Shown here: positions 9,000-16,788 of the stretch, one piece after another
Layout: the number at the start of each line of letters is the position of its first letter
How positions within the stretch are numbered: position 1 is the first letter of the stretch
NCBI GenBank assembly: GCA_043755595.1
Contig: JAYUSQ010000206.1
Coordinates: 19,765 to 83,764, forward strand
From: VFZP01 sp043755595
GTDB lineage: Bacteria; Acidobacteriota; Terriglobia; Bryobacterales; Bryobacteraceae
Length of the DNA: 64,000 nucleotides
Direction: 5' to 3'
Made by a program: the position numbers and the translations under genes
The notes under the pieces: generated by a model
The model's database searches: none
What the model was told of the DNA's origin: nothing
What the model saw: only the letters and a program-made list of their open reading frames with translations

Positions 9000-9893
9000 T
9001 TATTCCAGGCCTCGTGCAGCCATGACCGGCCCGAAAATCGCTTCATCGACTGGCATGGCGGTCGATAGTCCGACGTACCGCCCACCATTGCGAATGGCCA
9101 TGCGGCGGATGTTTTCGCGGAAGGCGTCGAAGGCGGCAGTGTAACGTTCACGGGCTTCGCTATCGAAATCCAATTCCAGTTCGGCTCCGGTTTCGATATC
9201 GGAGAGCGCCAATTCGCCATCCCATGGCGGCGTGCGGTCTTCTTCGGACCACAGTTGCACCAACATGAGTTCGTGCCCGAACTCAGCCAGATACTGGAAG
9301 GGCTTGTCGAGTTCGGAATCCGAGAGGAAATCGGAAATGACGATGAGCAGTCCGCGGTTCACATGACGTTGGACGAAGTCGCGGGCCACTCGTAAGAAAT
9401 CGGATTTAGGTTGCGGTTCCAGCGCCGCTAGATAATCGGCGACCGGGCCGATGCGATGCCGGCCGCCGGAACAGATCTGCGGGTCACCCAGTTTTTCCGC
9501 GAACGGATGGAGCACCATCGTGTCAAGGCGCACCAGGCCGATATAGCAGAACGCGGCGGCCAACCGGCGTGCATAGTCGAATTTGTTGGCATCGCCGCCG
9601 CTGGTCATCGATTGCGACGTGTCGATCAACAACCGCACAGGCACGCGCGGCTCCACCTGGAACATTTTCAGGAAGAGCTTTTCCAGACGCATGTAGGCGC
9701 GCCAGTTCACCGCGCGCAAATCGTCGCCGTGATGGAAGTTGCGATGGTCCAGAAACTCCTGCCCGGAGCCGGAGAAGCGCGACGCGTTATGGCCGCCCAC
9801 CAAGCCGGGGAACGATTTGTGCCAGCGAATGGCCAGCCGCTCGAGTTTCTCGAGGAACTGCCGGTCGATGAGGGGCGACGCCGTCGTGGCCAA
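9000..9893 (-). CDS. DUF58 protein of the MoxR operon
   Basis: The DUF58 signature is clear: GSGQEFLDHRNFHHGDDL followed by RAVNWRAYMRLEKLFLKMF, then a degenerate VWA-like half with LIDTSQSMTSGG and LLIVISDFLSD. The open frame extends to 10094, deep inside the moxR gene, so the start must be internal. The first plausible start after the moxR stop is a TTG at 9893 with an AGGA box about 11 bases before it; this gives 297 residues, near the usual length. DUF58 proteins are partners of MoxR ATPases. The TTG start is an inference; a start overlapping moxR is possible. Confidence 0.85.
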   Translation of the reverse strand: MATTASPLIDRQFLEKLERLAIRWHKSFPGLVGGHNASRFSGSGQEFLDHRNFHHGDDLRAVNWRAYMRLEKLFLKMFQVEPRVPVRLLIDTSQSMTSGGDANKFDYARRLAAAFCYIGLVRLDTMVLHPFAEKLGDPQICSGGRHRIGPVADYLAALEPQPKSDFLRVARDFVQRHVNRGLLIVISDFLSDSELDKPFQYLAEFGHELMLVQLWSEEDRTPPWDGELALSDIETGAELELDFDSEARERYTAAFDAFRENIRRMAIRNGGRYVGLSTAMPVDEAIFGPVMAARGLE

Positions 9894-9907
9894 AGAAGAT
9901 GGTGTCC

Positions 9908-10909
9908 TTACTTCTTCGCGACCGGCGTCAAATCTTTGATGATCTCGGTAATGATCGTGTCCGCCGTTTGCCCTTCGGCGTGTGCGTCGAAATTGAGAAT
10001 GACGCGATGCCGCAGCACCGCTTTGGCGACGTGGCGGACATCGTCGGCGCTCAAGTGGAAGCGGCCGTCGAGCAACGCCTGCACTCGCCCGCATTCGACC
10101 AGCGCTTGGGCGCCACGCGGCGAACTGCCGAAGCGGATGAATTTTTTGGCCAGTGGATGCGCTTGCGAACTGGTGGGCTGCGTCGCCATTACCAGGTCGA
10201 TCGCATATTCCTGGACGTGGGGCGCGACCAAGACCTCGCGCGAGGTGGCGCGCAAACCGAGAATGGCTTCGCGGTCCGCTTTCATCTCAAGCGCCACGTC
10301 TTCCTTTTGAATCGTCAGATCGACAATGCGGCTGAGTTCGGCTTTGGATGGATAGTCGACGAGCAGTTTCATCAGGAAGCGGTCCAACTGCGCTTCGGGC
10401 AGCGGGTAGGTGCCTTCCATTTCGATTGGGTTCTGGGTGGCCATCACCAGAAACGGCGCTTCAAGGTGATGGGTAACGGTGCCACTGGTCACCGTGCGTT
10501 CCTGCATCGCTTCCAGCAGCGCCGACTGCGTTTTGGGGGTCGCGCGATTGATCTCGTCGGCCAGCACCAAATTGGCGAAGATCGGGCCCGGCTGGAACTT
10601 CAAGGCCTTCGATCCACGGTCGTCGGTTTCCATAATGACGCTGCCGACGATGTCGGCCGGCATCAGATCTGGCGTGAACTGGATACGAGAATATTTCAGG
10701 TTCAACACGCGAGAGAGCGTGCGCAGCAGAGTGGTTTTGCCCAGGCCTGGAACGCCCTCCAGCAGCACGTGGCCACCAGCGATCATGCAGACCAAAACGC
10801 CATCGACGATATCCTTTTGTCCGACGATGACCTTGGCAATTTCGTTGCGAATTTGCTCGAGCCTTTCTACGGCTGTTCGAGCGTGTGAAGCAGTTGGCAC
10901 GGTAACCAT
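9908..10909 (-). CDS. MoxR-family AAA+ ATPase
   Basis: From the ATG at 10907-10909 the protein is 333 residues. Walker A is GVPGLGKTTLL at 52-62, Walker B is LVLADEINRA near 114-123, and the region after it (TQNPIEMEGTYPLPEAQLDRFL) is the typical MoxR sensor/arginine-finger segment. The C-terminal AAA lid follows. MoxR ATPases act as chaperones that mature or insert metal cofactors and membrane complexes together with VWA proteins. It is the first gene of a four-gene operon (moxR-DUF58-BatA/VWA-VWA) with spacings of a few bases. Confidence 0.93.
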   Translation of the reverse strand: MVTVPTASHARTAVERLEQIRNEIAKVIVGQKDIVDGVLVCMIAGGHVLLEGVPGLGKTTLLRTLSRVLNLKYSRIQFTPDLMPADIVGSVIMETDDRGSKALKFQPGPIFANLVLADEINRATPKTQSALLEAMQERTVTSGTVTHHLEAPFLVMATQNPIEMEGTYPLPEAQLDRFLMKLLVDYPSKAELSRIVDLTIQKEDVALEMKADREAILGLRATSREVLVAPHVQEYAIDLVMATQPTSSQAHPLAKKFIRFGSSPRGAQALVECGRVQALLDGRFHLSADDVRHVAKAVLRHRVILNFDAHAEGQTADTIITEIIKDLTPVAKK

Positions 10910-11230
10910 TTTAAGCGCAAAACGGTAGGCCCCCCCGCGAGTGGGCCAAAGAAGCAAGAACAGTAGGGCCGACGAGTGGCGTCCGAGCGCAATTTTTTGC
11001 CGGCTCCGACGTCAGACCAAGGCGTCAGAAAAAGTTCATTCGGCGGAATGGGATTCAATCCAGCGGTCCTCCAACGTTGACATGCAAATTCGTAGTGCTT
11101 CCCAAAAATGTATCGGGGCTTTCGGCCGCGGTCGCGAACTCACGACGTTGGCGGCGGAACTACGGCTGAGGACATTCGCGCGGCCTTGAAGAAGTAGCAT
11201 TGCCGCATACTCTCGGCTACCATAGTGAGT
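10910..11230. other. Gene-free stretch between moxR and tRNA-Ser
   Basis: About 320 bases between the divergent moxR operon and tRNA-Ser(UGA). It must hold the promoter for moxR on the minus strand and for the tRNA on the plus strand. I see no clear -35/-10 pair, repeat or hairpin. The minus-strand frame that crosses the end of this stretch and the tRNA is not a gene. Confidence 0.6.
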
Positions 11231-11320
11231 GGAGGAATGGCCGAGTGGTTTAAGGCGGCGGTCTTGAAAACCGTTGATGGCGAAAGTCATCCGGGGGTTC
11301 GAATCCCTCTTCCTCCGCCA
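11231..11320 (+). tRNA. tRNA-Ser, anticodon TGA
   Basis: A 90-base class II tRNA. The acceptor stem GGAGGAA pairs with TTCCTCC, followed by a G discriminator and an encoded CCA. The anticodon loop CTTGAAA places TGA at 11265-11267. A long variable arm (GTTGATGGCGAAAGTCATC region) marks it as a serine tRNA, and the T-loop GGGGGTTCGAATCCC is standard. It reads UCA and related serine codons. A chimeric gene remnant starts about 70 bases downstream, which suits tRNA genes as recombination points. Confidence 0.97.
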
Positions 11321-11391
11321 TTTCAAATTATTGAAACGGCGGCGTTTGCAGTGACGGAGATCCGGCTCTAGCCGCTCAGAAGACCTACGGC

Positions 11392-12186
11392 ATGCGCAAC
11401 CGCCGGGGCAACGCCCCCTTCCGGGCCGAATGGTACGACAACCGTGCCGTGGAAACCTCGCCCGGGCCGGTGCGAGACTTCCAAAAGGCCGACCGTTTCG
11501 TTCAGGAGTTCGAAGAGATGGATCGCGACGGCAAGGTCCCCAACTTCATGTTGATGTCGTTGGGCGAGAACCACACCAGCGGGACAGCACCGGGGGCTTT
11601 CACACTCAAGGCGGCCGTGGCCTCGAACGACGTGGCGGTGGGTAAGATCGTCTCGGCCATCACGCGTAGCAAAGTATGGGGCAAGTTCGCAATTTTCATC
11701 ATCGAGGATGACGCACAGAATGGCCCCGATCACGTGGACTCGCATCGCACCACGGGCCTCGTCATCAGCCCCTATGTCAAACGCAAACACGTGGACAGCA
11801 CGATGTACTCCACCGTTTCCAGATTCACCGAGATCCTTCACCGGCTCGGCATCTCCAGCGAGATCGAGGTAAAGATCGCAGGTCGCGGGACCGAGTCGGC
11901 CGCCATGGTCGCCCGAGGCAAGGCGCGGGTCTCGATTCAACCCGTCAGCGAGATTCTGCTCATGCCCGGCGTCGAACTTGCAGGAACGCTCCCGACGGAA
12001 CTCCAATATAAGGCAGTGTTCGCCGCCGCCCTCATCGCGGGTTCGAAACAAGCTGAAGCCTCCAGGAGGCTAATCGCATTTCTTTCATCGGAGCGCGCAA
12101 TGGCGGCGATCAAGAGGAGCGGCATGGAGCCATCGAGACGGCGGTTAACCGGGCTGCAACGCAAGACCGACGGCGAGAGCTGTTGA
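11392..12186 (+). pseudogene. Chimeric ORF: phosphoesterase tail joined to ModA-like binding protein tail
   Basis: A 264-residue open frame in which two unrelated families meet. Residues about 1-155 match the C-terminal part of phospholipase C/acid phosphatase-type phosphoesterases (PF04185): FMLMSLGENHTSGTAPGAF, IFIIEDDAQNGPDHVDSHRT and GLVISPYVKRKHVDSTMYST. The N-terminal catalytic portion is missing. From about residue 159 the sequence becomes the C-terminal part of a molybdate-type extracellular solute-binding protein: GRGTESAAMVARGKARVSIQ, PVSEILLMPGVELAGTLPTE and LIAFLSSERAMAAIKRSGME. Neither half is complete and no signal peptide is present. It looks like a deletion joint that happened to stay in frame, close to tRNA-Ser. 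Expression and function are doubtful. Confidence 0.6.
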
Positions 12187-12464
12187 ACCATGGGCGGCCT
12201 GTCGGGAATCATGCCGAGACCGCTCTAATCGGGTACGCCGCTCGTAAACTCGACGTAAATCCTGAAACCGCGCTAGGGCACGAGGTTGGATTTCAAATTC
12301 CCCGCCAATGCGCGGAGGAGCGAAGGCAGCGAAGATTCGGACGGGCCGGCGTGGATTATTAACTCGGCAACTAACTAACGATGGTGAGCGGCCAACAAAC
12401 ACGCCGCGGCGCTCCCTGACGAGGTCGCGGCTTCCATCTCGGTAATACGGAGTTGCGGTGGAAC
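12187..12464. other. Gap downstream of the chimeric ORF
   Basis: About 280 bases between the chimeric remnant and the end of the convergent ABC ATPase gene. A short plus-strand open stretch near 12177-12361 reads AETALIGYAARKLDVNPETA and could be another gene scrap, but I do not recognise it. No terminator hairpin is evident. Confidence 0.4.
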
Positions 12465-13205
12465 TTACCAGCGCAGATCGCGCGGATTGCGGCGTTCGGC
12501 GTTATGGGTCATTGAGGATACGTGGCCGTTGGTCATGTGGACAACGCGATCGGCCATGCCGGCGATGTCGGCGTTGTGGGTAATGATGGCGGTGGCGGCG
12601 CCTAACTCCCGGTTGACTTTGTCGATCGCCTCAAGGACGACGATGCCGGTTTCCGAGTCCAAGGCGCCGGTAGGTTCGTCGCAGAGCAGCACCGAAGGCC
12701 GCTTGGCGATGGCGCGGGCGATGGCGACGCGCTGTTGTTGGCCACCGGAGAGTTGGGATGGGAAATGATGGAGCCGGTCGCCGAGGCCCACCATCGCCAG
12801 CGCGTCGGCGGGTTTCATGGGGTTGTCGGAAATCTCTGTAACGGCCGCCACGTTCTCCATCGCGGTCAAACTGGGGATCAGATTGTAGAACTGGAAGACG
12901 AAGCCGACGTGATGGCGGCGATATTCGGTCAACTCGCGGTCACCGGCGCGCGTGAGATCGAAGCCCCGGTAGATGACCGTGCCGGCGCTGGCGCGGTCCA
13001 GCCCGCCGAGTATGTTCAGCAATGTCGATTTGCCCGACCCGGACGGGCCGAGCAGCACCATCATTTCACCCGCGAACAGATCGAGATCTACGCCTCGCAG
13101 CGCATGCACCTGGACTTCGCCCATGTCGTAGACCTTGGTGATTCCACGTGCGGCGAAGACGGAGTCCTGAGGAGGAGCCGCCGTTCCGGGAACGCTATTG
13201 GTCAA
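12465..13205 (-). CDS. ABC transporter ATPase, LolD/MacB type, without a permease nearby
   Basis: Walker A GPSGSGKSTLL, Q-loop FVFQFYNLIPSL, signature LSGGQQQRVAIARA, Walker B VLLCDEPTGALD and the H-loop TAIITHNADI are all intact, as in ATPases of LolCDE/MacB-type extruders. The best start is a TTG at 13205 with a GAGG box about 6 bases before it; this overlaps the kinase gene's end by 11 bases, and gives 246 residues. The longer frame up to 13268 lies within the kinase coding sequence. No permease follows; the next gene downstream is a remnant on the other strand. It probably works with a permease encoded elsewhere, or lost one. Confidence 0.85.
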   Translation of the reverse strand: MTNSVPGTAAPPQDSVFAARGITKVYDMGEVQVHALRGVDLDLFAGEMMVLLGPSGSGKSTLLNILGGLDRASAGTVIYRGFDLTRAGDRELTEYRRHHVGFVFQFYNLIPSLTAMENVAAVTEISDNPMKPADALAMVGLGDRLHHFPSQLSGGQQQRVAIARAIAKRPSVLLCDEPTGALDSETGIVVLEAIDKVNRELGAATAIITHNADIAGMADRVVHMTNGHVSSMTHNAERRNPRDLRW

Positions 13206-14943
13206 TCCGCGCCTCAACGACCAGACGGGCGCCTTCGCCGGGCTCGGAGTCGACCGACAATTCACCATCGATCAAACGCACTCGTTCGCGCATACCGATC
13301 ATCCCGATTCCCGGGCTAGCTTCTTGCGCCCCGAGGTCAAAGCCGCAGCCATCGTCGATGATCGAAAGACGAAGGACGCCTTGCTCGAACGACAAAGTTA
13401 CGGAAGCCGATTTCGCGCCCGAGTGTTTGGCCACGTTCCGCAGGGCCTCTTGCGCGATCCGGTAGAATCCCGTGGCGACCGGACGCGGAATGCCCTCGGG
13501 AACATCACGGATCACGGCCCTGACTTCGATGCCCGTTTGCCGGGAGATCTCGCGGCAGAAAGCCTGCAGGGCGGGCGCGAGGCCCGAGTGTTCCAGCACG
13601 CTCGGATGCAATTGATGCGAGAGTTGCCGGACGTCTTCGGAGAGCCTGACCACCTGATCCTGCACGAACGACAAACGATCTTCGCCCACGCGATGCGCGT
13701 CGACCAGATCGCGATGGATTAACCCAACTTCGATGCCCAGCATCGCCAGTTTCTGGGTGATGTCGTCATGCAGTTCGCGGGCAATGCGGCGGCGTTCTTC
13801 TTCCTGCACGTTCAGCAATTGGGCGGCGAGCGCCTGCAGTTTCTGCTGAGAGCGCTTGCGCCGGCTCACATCGTGAGCGACGACGGCCCACACTTTTTCG
13901 TCACCGGTCTTGACGGCAAAAGCGTTGACATCGAGCGGGACGGCCTGACCGCTGGCGCGATGACGCACTGTGTCTTCCCCGCGCCACCGTTCGTCGAGTT
14001 CGAGCGCGAGCAGCATCGCTCCGCCTTGGATCACCTCGCCGATGGAGTGGCCGCGGGCTTCGTCCAGGGATGCGAAACCGGCCATAGTACAGCCGGCGCG
14101 GTTGAGATAGACGATCGAGCCATCCATCGACATTAAGCCAATCATGTCGCCGGAGTTCTCAATGAGGGCGATGAGGCGCTTGCGCTCAGCTTGGGCGACA
14201 CGGTCCGGTGTAATGTCGCGCGCCGAAGCGTAGAACAGGCCGCTGCCCGGTTCGGGCGCGGGCGCACTCCAGGAGAGCCAACGATAGGAGCCGTCCCGGC
14301 AACGAAGGCGGGTTTCAAATTGCACGATGGGGCGGCCGTTCATGAGACTGGTCAGCGCCTGGCCAGCGGCTTCGCGATCGCCTGGATGCACAAAGTCAAG
14401 AAACGGTTGGGAGAGCAACTCGGTGCGGCTCCAGCCGAGCACGGTTTCAAACGCTGCGTTGACCTGCGTAAGGAAGCCGCCGGCGCCGCCGATGCAATTG
14501 AGGTCCGCCGAGAGGTTGAAGAACCGATCCCGTTCGTACTCGAGTTTCTTGCGATGCGTGATGTCGGTGACGAAGGCGATGCCGAGTTTGCCTTGGGCCG
14601 TTTCGACAAAACTGAGGCTGACTTCGACTGGGAACTCAGTGCCATCCTTGCGGACTGCCTGCAGGTCGAGCCCCTGGCCCATCGGTCTTGACTTAGGCGC
14701 GGTGAAGAAGCCGGCGCGATGATGGCGGTGAGTATCGGCGACACGCCTGGGAATCAGCGCTTCGACCGGCAGGCCGGCGAGTTGCCCGGGCTGGTAGCCA
14801 AAAAGGCTTTCGGCCGTCCGGTTGGCGAACCGGATCGAGCCGCCCTCGCCCGCGACGACCAGACCTTCGGAGACCGAATCGAAGATGGCCCGTAACGTCG
14901 CGCTGTCGTCCAGTTCATTGTCGATCACGCGATTGGCCGTCAC
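13195..14943 (-). CDS. Soluble PAS-PAS-PAS histidine kinase (NarL-type partner expected)
   Basis: The 582-residue protein has no membrane segment. PAS domains are visible at about 15-130 (GLVVAGEGGSIRFANRTAES), 140-255 (PGDREAAGQAL, then RCRDGSYRWLSW) and 265-370 (MDGSIVYLNRAGCTMAGF). The HisKA_3 dimerisation helix is ERRRIARELHDDITQKLAML near 389-408, with His in the RELHDD motif as phosphoacceptor. HATPase boxes follow: N-box FYRIAQEALRNVAKHS, G1 IIDDGCGFD and G2 GIGMIGMRERV. HisKA_3 kinases usually phosphorylate NarL/FixJ-type regulators; none is in the window. Starts at GTG 14943. The downstream ABC ATPase overlaps its end. Confidence 0.9.
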   Translation of the reverse strand: MTANRVIDNELDDSATLRAIFDSVSEGLVVAGEGGSIRFANRTAESLFGYQPGQLAGLPVEALIPRRVADTHRHHRAGFFTAPKSRPMGQGLDLQAVRKDGTEFPVEVSLSFVETAQGKLGIAFVTDITHRKKLEYERDRFFNLSADLNCIGGAGGFLTQVNAAFETVLGWSRTELLSQPFLDFVHPGDREAAGQALTSLMNGRPIVQFETRLRCRDGSYRWLSWSAPAPEPGSGLFYASARDITPDRVAQAERKRLIALIENSGDMIGLMSMDGSIVYLNRAGCTMAGFASLDEARGHSIGEVIQGGAMLLALELDERWRGEDTVRHRASGQAVPLDVNAFAVKTGDEKVWAVVAHDVSRRKRSQQKLQALAAQLLNVQEEERRRIARELHDDITQKLAMLGIEVGLIHRDLVDAHRVGEDRLSFVQDQVVRLSEDVRQLSHQLHPSVLEHSGLAPALQAFCREISRQTGIEVRAVIRDVPEGIPRPVATGFYRIAQEALRNVAKHSGAKSASVTLSFEQGVLRLSIIDDGCGFDLGAQEASPGIGMIGMRERVRLIDGELSVDSEPGEGARLVVEARIDQ

Positions 14944-14951
14944 GCTTCAGT

Positions 14952-15596
14952 TTAAGCTACTGTGAATCGGGCATGGCGGGCCAGGCGCTGCAGTTGACCC
15001 AAGGCTTCGCAGTCGTGCGGCTCATGAACTTCGCGATACCACGCGCCCACCGGGTGATTCGACGCGACCGAGACCAGGCACACGCATTCGCAACCGTCCG
15101 CCCGAACATCGCCGCACGCCCGTGCGGTGACTACCGGCGCAGCGGCAATGACCCGCGCAGGATGGCCGAGGCGCAGCGCACGAAGGGCGGCACGGACAGA
15201 CATGCCCGTGTCCATCGCGTCGGCAATGAGGATGACGGTTCGGCGGGCGACGGGGAGCGCGGCCAATTCTCTATAGATTTTTTCGAGGCGGGCCAACTCC
15301 GCCTGTTCTCTGACGGCGATGGCGCGGGCCGCATTCTCGCCGACCACAGTTACCGAGCGCCAATCGACAACGGCGGCTCCGCCGGGCGCCAGGGCGCCGA
15401 AGATTACGCCGGTGGGGCCTCTCAGTTTGACCACAGGGACGATGCCGAGCGGCAAGTACAATAGGCGCGCCACTTCCGCAGCCACCGAAACGCCGTTGGC
15501 GCCTACCGCCATAGCCACCGCATGATTTCGATACTGCTTCAACAACTGGGCGAGCGTGACGCCAGCCGCGCCGCGGCTTTCAAAGAGCTCTTCCAT
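14952..15596 (-). CDS. Phosphoribosyltransferase-fold protein
   Basis: A 214-residue protein with the type I PRTase layout: a hydrophobic strand VAMAVGANGVSVAAEVARLL, a flexible middle, and the PRPP-loop position VILIADAMDTGMSVRAALRA at about 121-140. In most relatives the loop reads Asp-Asp-x-x-x-Thr-Gly; here it is Ala-Asp-Ala-Met-Asp-Thr-Gly, so PRPP chemistry is plausible but unproven. Acidobacterial and proteobacterial predicted phosphoribosyltransferases of this size are common and unassigned. An AGGAG box precedes the ATG. It lies 9 bases upstream of the kinase gene, so they may share a transcript. Confidence 0.75.
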   Translation of the reverse strand: MEELFESRGAAGVTLAQLLKQYRNHAVAMAVGANGVSVAAEVARLLYLPLGIVPVVKLRGPTGVIFGALAPGGAAVVDWRSVTVVGENAARAIAVREQAELARLEKIYRELAALPVARRTVILIADAMDTGMSVRAALRALRLGHPARVIAAAPVVTARACGDVRADGCECVCLVSVASNHPVGAWYREVHEPHDCEALGQLQRLARHARFTVA

Positions 15597-15610
15597 AGCC
15601 CGCTCCTTCC

Positions 15611-16081
15611 TCAGTATTCAGACAAGGAAAATGAGCAGATGCGCGGCTCAGCCAGTTGGACGAACTGTGCAAATGACATGTGAATCGTGTTGGTGTGTGA
15701 ACCGGCGCTGAAGGCGATCCGTTCATTTGCGGCCAAGTGGCTGTCAACGTAAACAGGCAAGTGAAACAGCGGACCGAGGGGAGGGACAGCGCCGGTTTCG
15801 ACTTCCGGGAAAAGGGCCTCCAGTTCACCTTCACCGGCCAGCCAGACTTCGGCTGTACCTAGGATCTGCGCGAGAGCAGACCAGTCGATCCTGGTATTGG
15901 CGGCCAAGGCGGCGAGAATGTAGCCGCCACCGACGCGAACCACGACGGTCTTGACCATTTCGGAGGGCGGTGTGTGGTCTTTATGGGCTTCGGAGAGCGC
16001 CGACGGAGCCCGGTAGTGGGACGTCTCGGTAAACTGGGCGCGGCGCTCGTCGAGGAAGTCCCGCACAATTGGGGCAACCAT
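15611..16081 (-). CDS. YbaK/ProX-type aminoacyl-tRNA deacylase
   Basis: The 156-residue protein from the ATG at 16081 fits the YbaK/ProX fold: FLDERRAQFTETSHY at the start, MVKTVVVRVGGGYILAALAA with the conserved lysine, then GAVPPLGPLFHLPVYVDSHL, the family's Gly-x-Pro-Pro-hydrophobic loop, and AFSAGSHTNTIHMSFAQF. Members remove wrongly attached amino acids from tRNA in trans. A good GAGGTG box six bases before this ATG decides it over the earlier ATG at 16114. It lies 14 bases upstream of the phosphoribosyltransferase gene. Substrate specificity is not deducible. Confidence 0.82.
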   Translation of the reverse strand: MVAPIVRDFLDERRAQFTETSHYRAPSALSEAHKDHTPPSEMVKTVVVRVGGGYILAALAANTRIDWSALAQILGTAEVWLAGEGELEALFPEVETGAVPPLGPLFHLPVYVDSHLAANERIAFSAGSHTNTIHMSFAQFVQLAEPRICSFSLSEY

Positions 16082-16180
16082 AGGCTTCACCTCGCGGTGG
16101 TTGTTGCAATCCAATCGCCATTCGCCGTCGACAGGCGCTATATCCTTCTATCTACGTCAACCGCCGACGGCGGCCATAGC

Positions 16181-16654
16181 TTACACAGACGAAGGCTCAG
16201 GCATGGGCATGGGCACGCCTTGATGGGTCATGACGACCTGCATGCCCGCGCCGCGCTTGGAAACCAGACGAGTCCGGCGCGGATCGATGGTCTCCGAAAG
16301 GCTGACGCGCCGGAGCAGGCAAAGAGCGCCGTCGTTCGAACGATGCCCCAGCACAGTTATGCACGAAGGCTCAACCAGGATAGTTAACGGCCGGCTGGCG
16401 GAAGATTGCACTGCCAGCATCAATCGGCTGAGTTCGCCGTCCGATTCCAGCGAAGAGGCGGGCACTTCGAACATTTCACGTTCAGCTTGCAGCCAATCGT
16501 CGAATTCGGAAGCCGTCTCTTCGGCGACTCGCGAGTCATAAATGGCAAAAGCGCGTTCGCGGACTCGCTCGAACGCCTCGGCGATTTGAAGGCAAAGGGC
16601 TGACGCCCCGGCGTCAGAAGACAAAACGACTCGCGTATACCTCATGGGCATCAT
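16181..16654 (-). CDS. DUF2934 protein with an Hsp20-like C-terminal half
   Basis: The start at 16654 has a GGAG box eight bases upstream and gives 157 residues. Residues about 22-55 form the DUF2934 helix pair (AFERVRERAFAIYDSR, then EFDDWLQAEREMF), a small domain abundant in acidobacteria. The rest (VPASSLESDGELSRLMLAVQ, ASRPLTILVEPSCITVLGHR) has the alternating pattern of an alpha-crystallin/Hsp20-like beta domain, which often accompanies DUF2934. A stress-related role is plausible; this is inference. A run of nine C (16758-16766) lies about 105 bases upstream. Confidence 0.65.
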   Translation of the reverse strand: MMPMRYTRVVLSSDAGASALCLQIAEAFERVRERAFAIYDSRVAEETASEFDDWLQAEREMFEVPASSLESDGELSRLMLAVQSSASRPLTILVEPSCITVLGHRSNDGALCLLRRVSLSETIDPRRTRLVSKRGAGMQVVMTHQGVPMPMPEPSSV

Positions 16655-16788
16655 AAAGGCTCCGTACAATGCTCGTGATTGGTTCTGCGGCGCTCCGTGG
16701 CAGGAGGTCGCAGCAGCATTGTGCGCTCTTGAAAGGCCTAGGGCAAGGGGGATCTCACCCCCCCCCAATATAGGGGTGGCCCCGGGAC

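Noticed and set aside
11036..11326. 96-residue minus-strand frame across tRNA-Ser(UGA)
   Set aside because: It is the antisense of the tRNA; the RDSNPRM...GFQDRRLKPLG peptide is a well-known artefact of tRNA-Ser genes.
11231..12186. Integrated element at tRNA-Ser
   Set aside because: No integrase and no repeated tRNA 3' end was found nearby; only the fused remnants support past recombination.
12145..12402. 85-residue minus-strand frame after the chimeric ORF
   Set aside because: Arg-rich, no ribosome site and no family pattern; probably chance.
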